Below, piece by piece: positions 16,286-16,430 of a stretch of 16,430 nt of DNA. Under the pieces are notes generated by a model, which was given only the letters and a program-made list of their open reading frames with translations, did not search any database and was not told the origin of the DNA. Origin of the DNA: Gymnopilus junonius (Eukaryota; Basidiomycota; Agaricomycetes; Agaricales; Galerinaceae); NCBI GenBank assembly GCA_015501075.1, contig JADNYJ010000669.1:1-16430 (forward strand). The letters run 5' to 3'. Made by a program: the position numbers and the translations under genes. Within the stretch, counting starts at the first letter, position 1; each line of letters begins with the position of its first letter.

Positions 16286-16393
16286 CTAACCATTGTAACC
16301 AAACCACAGTCTGGTTAGCAGTTAGTCAATTTTAGAATTTTTTGTAACTGCTTAAAACTGGTCTTAACCAGTTAGGACCAGTCATAAAATTCT
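16286..16393. repeat. Palindrome-rich repeat near the window end
   Basis: Nested inverted repeats: CTAACCA (16286) with TGGTTAG (16312); AACCA-CAGTC-TGGTT (16302-16316); ACTGGTC (16357) with GACCAGT (16376) around TAAC-CA-GTTA; and AGAATTTT (16334) with AAAATTCT (16386). Built from AACCAGT/ACTGGTT units, similar in style to the element at 3655-3769. Confidence 0.4.
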
Positions 16394-16430
16394 GAAATTT
16401 TGCATGATTATACCCACATATTATAACTTT

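Overview
This window looks like a transposon-rich stretch of a basidiomycete (Agaricomycete-type) fungal genome. The evidence is short GT..AG introns of 55-63 nt, two Crinkler-type (CRN) N-terminal headers beside a mushroom-type protein-kinase-like gene, and a stack of nested LTR retrotransposons. No rRNA or tRNA gene, CRISPR array or bacterial signal was seen.

Layout. (1) 1-2150, host-gene zone: the tail of one CRN header (cut by the window edge), a second CRN header with a frameshift and an intron, then a kinase-like gene (684-2149) with its own TATA box, one intron and one exon-1 frameshift. (2) 2150-3870: a small possible relic of a phenol-monooxygenase C-terminus, AT-rich sequence without a gene, and two short inverted-repeat (MITE-like) elements. 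(3) 3871-about 7055, gypsy element 1, minus strand, 5'-truncated: a putative 3' LTR, a polypurine tract, an ANTISENSE two-exon ORF (4402-5435) with a coiled coil and a Cys cluster of exact Zn2Cys6 spacing, then integrase plus chromodomain. (4) about 7056 to about 16000, gypsy element 2, plus strand: a putative 5' LTR, a primer-binding-like site and gag. (5) 8508-13712, a Ty1/copia element on the minus strand. It has two 370-bp LTRs, a 5-bp target duplication (TGCTG), a half-tRNA-iMet primer site, a polypurine tract and a frameshifted gag-pol. It sits inside codon 21 of the gypsy-2 gag reading frame. (6) 16011-16430: unassigned sequence and a palindrome-rich repeat.

Insertion order read from the nesting: copia entered gypsy 2 and is therefore younger. 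Gypsy 2 directly abuts the truncated end of gypsy 1, which suggests it landed in or next to it. None of the three elements has an intact coding capacity.

The clearest window-wide signal is CpG decay. The two copia LTRs differ at 11 positions, all transitions, and 10 fit CG to TG/CA. All nine in-frame stops found in the gypsy-1 pol remnant are TGA at places where arginine (CGA) fits the family pattern. The most distinctive biological object is the antisense Zn2Cys6-like/coiled-coil ORF carried between the chromodomain and LTR of gypsy 1.
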